Positions 62,800-64,000 of a DNA stretch of 64,000 nt are shown piece by piece. Position 1 is the stretch's first letter. Every line of letters begins with the position of its first letter. This DNA is from Pseudomonas fluorescens. GTDB lineage: Bacteria; Pseudomonadota; Gammaproteobacteria; Pseudomonadales; Pseudomonadaceae. Both the position numbers and the translations under genes were made by a program. The notes below the pieces were generated by a model that saw nothing but the letters and a program-made list of their open reading frames with translations, did not search any database and was not told the DNA's origin. Location: the NCBI RefSeq assembly GCF_000730425.1, contig NZ_CP008896.1, forward strand, positions 1,116,001-1,180,000, read 5' to 3'.

Positions 62800-64000
62800 C
62801 ACAGGTCTCCTTGCTCGAGCCATTCCAATGCAAGCCCCTCCAGCGTCATGCCCTGTTGCAGGGTGATGAAGCCATCACCATCGGTACGGCCTTCGAAACG
62901 TGCGCCGTCTTTGCGCACCAGGGCGTAGGCACGGTTGCGGATGGGTTTTCCATCGTTGAAAAAGGTCTGAAAACGTTCGTTGAACGAGGTACTGGGCCAG
63001 CTATTGAGCTGCGCTGAGGCATGGCTTGGATCAACGAAGTATTTGTTCGCGGCTTTCACCGTAAAGTCACCCGGCATGCCCAGTTCGATATTGCCGCCCT
63101 GCATCTTGATGTACGCCCCAGCGCATAACAGGGTGATGTGCTTGTCCGCCGCCACCAGCACATGTTGCTGGCTGGCGCTGATCTCCACGCTTTGGTCCGC
63201 CTGCACCTGGATGCTGTTGTGCTGGGCCTGCAACAGCAGTTGGCCGTTATGGGCGATATGGCGCATGTCACCGCCCTGGGCGAACAGGCCGATTTCGTCG
63301 CCCGCATTGATCACCACTTTTTTGCCGGCGGTGAGTTGCTGGTTGTGGTGTGCCACGCTGTCAATATGTTCGCCTGCGCCCATGGCGATGCTGCGGGAGG
63401 TCGCGGCAGCGATGCCGTCTGGCCCGCTTAGCGCGATGATGGGATGCGCGCCATGATCGGTACCATTGGGTTGATCATTAGCACCGTGGCCCAGTGCCTC
63501 CACGGCCTGAGTCAGGGCCTGTTGCGGTAGTGAATCCTGGGCAACTCCCTGGGCATTTTCGGCAGAGGCTCCCAGTTGCCGGGCCAACGCCAGGGCGGCT
63601 TGCAACACATCGATCACCTGCTGGCGCTCCAGTTGTCCCGCACCGGCCTTGAGTTGAGCTTCAGCGCTCAGCAATAAACCTTTTGCTGCGCGCAACGCGC
63701 CATGACCATCCGTACGCAACTCAAACCCTTCCCCCCTGGGCTTGCCGCCACCATAGTGGCGTGGGTGGGTGAGATAGCCGAGGTGCAGCGCGCTATGCTC
63801 GTGATCACTCATTAAGGCCGCGCTGATCTGCGCGGTGGTGTCGTCGATACGCAACTCGTTGGCCCGAGTTCCTCCGAACTCGCGGCTTTTGGTGGTTGCT
63901 ATAGTTTTCAGCTTGGGTAGCTCATAGGGCGGCAAATTGGTTTGCCGGTACGCTCGCCCGATGGCGATCGGCTGGTCTGGATCACCGTCTAAATAGCTGA
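62799..64000 (-). CDS. vgrG: VgrG spike protein, C-terminal part (5' end beyond window)
   Basis: The frame is open from the right edge (SYLDGDPDQPIAIGRAYRQT) to a stop at 62799, about 400 residues of the C-terminal half. The beginning is the VgrG gp5/OB region, with the conserved NELRIDDT. The DUF2345 beta-helix follows (SVEISASQQHVLVAADKHIT, YIKMQGGNIELGMPGDFTVK). The last 80 residues, after the helix, form an extension with beta-strands (NRAYALVRKDGARFEGRTDG, GFITLQQGMTLEGLALEW) that looks like a transthyretin-type effector-docking domain. VgrG forms the puncturing tip and carries the Tle4 effector. Confidence 0.93.
   Translation of the reverse strand, partial: SYLDGDPDQPIAIGRAYRQTNLPPYELPKLKTIATTKSREFGGTRANELRIDDTTAQISAALMSDHEHSALHLGYLTHPRHYGGGKPRGEGFELRTDGHGALRAAKGLLLSAEAQLKAGAGQLERQQVIDVLQAALALARQLGASAENAQGVAQDSLPQQALTQAVEALGHGANDQPNGTDHGAHPIIALSGPDGIAAATSRSIAMGAGEHIDSVAHHNQQLTAGKKVVINAGDEIGLFAQGGDMRHIAHNGQLLLQAQHNSIQVQADQSVEISASQQHVLVAADKHITLLCAGAYIKMQGGNIELGMPGDFTVKAANKYFVDPSHASAQLNSWPSTSFNERFQTFFNDGKPIRNRAYALVRKDGARFEGRTDGDGFITLQQGMTLEGLALEWLEQGDL

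Noticed and set aside
1..64000. tRNA, rRNA, CRISPR, insertion sequence or phage genes
   Set aside because: None recognised by eye on either strand; the only repeats seen are REP/REPIN elements and the tli4 duplication.

Overview
The window is a piece of a Pseudomonas chromosome, most likely from the P. fluorescens/P. putida side of the genus. The evidence is high GC, tightly packed operons with ATGA start/stop overlaps, REP/REPIN repeats of the Pseudomonas type (GCCGGCAAGCCGGC cores), OprD-type porins, a DUF1302/DUF1329 pair and a type VI secretion locus. The assignment rests on these hallmarks only; no database comparison was made. No rRNA, tRNA, CRISPR array, insertion sequence or prophage was recognised.

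Layout. (1) 1-3800: a DUF1329/DUF1302 outer-membrane-associated pair (the DUF1329 gene runs off the left edge) with a divergent LysR regulator. (2) 3832-19480: a phosphate-starvation export module. A type II secretion operon (gspC-D-E-F-G-H-I-J-L-M-N, minus strand) is headed by a Tat-lipoprotein that resembles SoxB/5'-nucleotidases but has lost its metal ligands. Divergent to it is a Tat-exported PhoX phosphatase. Beyond PhoX lie gspK on its own and a tatABC set. A good Pho box precedes the T2SS operon and a weaker candidate precedes tatABC. Tat would carry PhoX to the periplasm and the T2SS would carry it out.

(3) 19666-29694: the most unusual region, nine co-directional genes: a MarR regulator, a FeeM-type N-acyl amino acid synthase, a SAM methyltransferase, a VAO-type flavin oxidase, a HEAT/DNA-alkylation-repeat protein, a thioredoxin-fold peroxiredoxin-like protein, a flavin-dependent halogenase-like enzyme, an amidase and a cation:proton antiporter. 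I do not recognise this set as any characterised pathway. It looks like a biosynthetic cluster for a tailored N-acyl amino acid. (4) 29755-37193: a likely aromatic/organic-acid catabolism and efflux unit (two isochorismatase-family hydrolases, FUSC-DUF1656-HlyD efflux, an OprD porin) with a divergent LysR regulator, followed by an MFS exporter (37430-38662).

(5) 38700-44023: a DUF2931 lipoprotein, a large MscS-type channel and a stand-alone HoxX (CO-releasing enzyme) with no hydrogenase genes in view. (6) 44224-50918: a copper/silver RND efflux operon (Met/Cys-rich periplasmic protein, CusC, CusB with a fused CusF domain, CusA, CusF). (7) 50919-54802: a looser, more AT-rich stretch with small genes (40 aa and a DUF2790-like protein), a quinone-oxidoreductase-like enzyme divergent to an HxlR regulator, and an EamA transporter. 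(8) 54803-64000: one end of a type VI secretion locus: vgrG (partial at the right edge), a Tle4-type lipase effector, two tandem nearly identical Tli4 immunity lipoproteins, and tssM.
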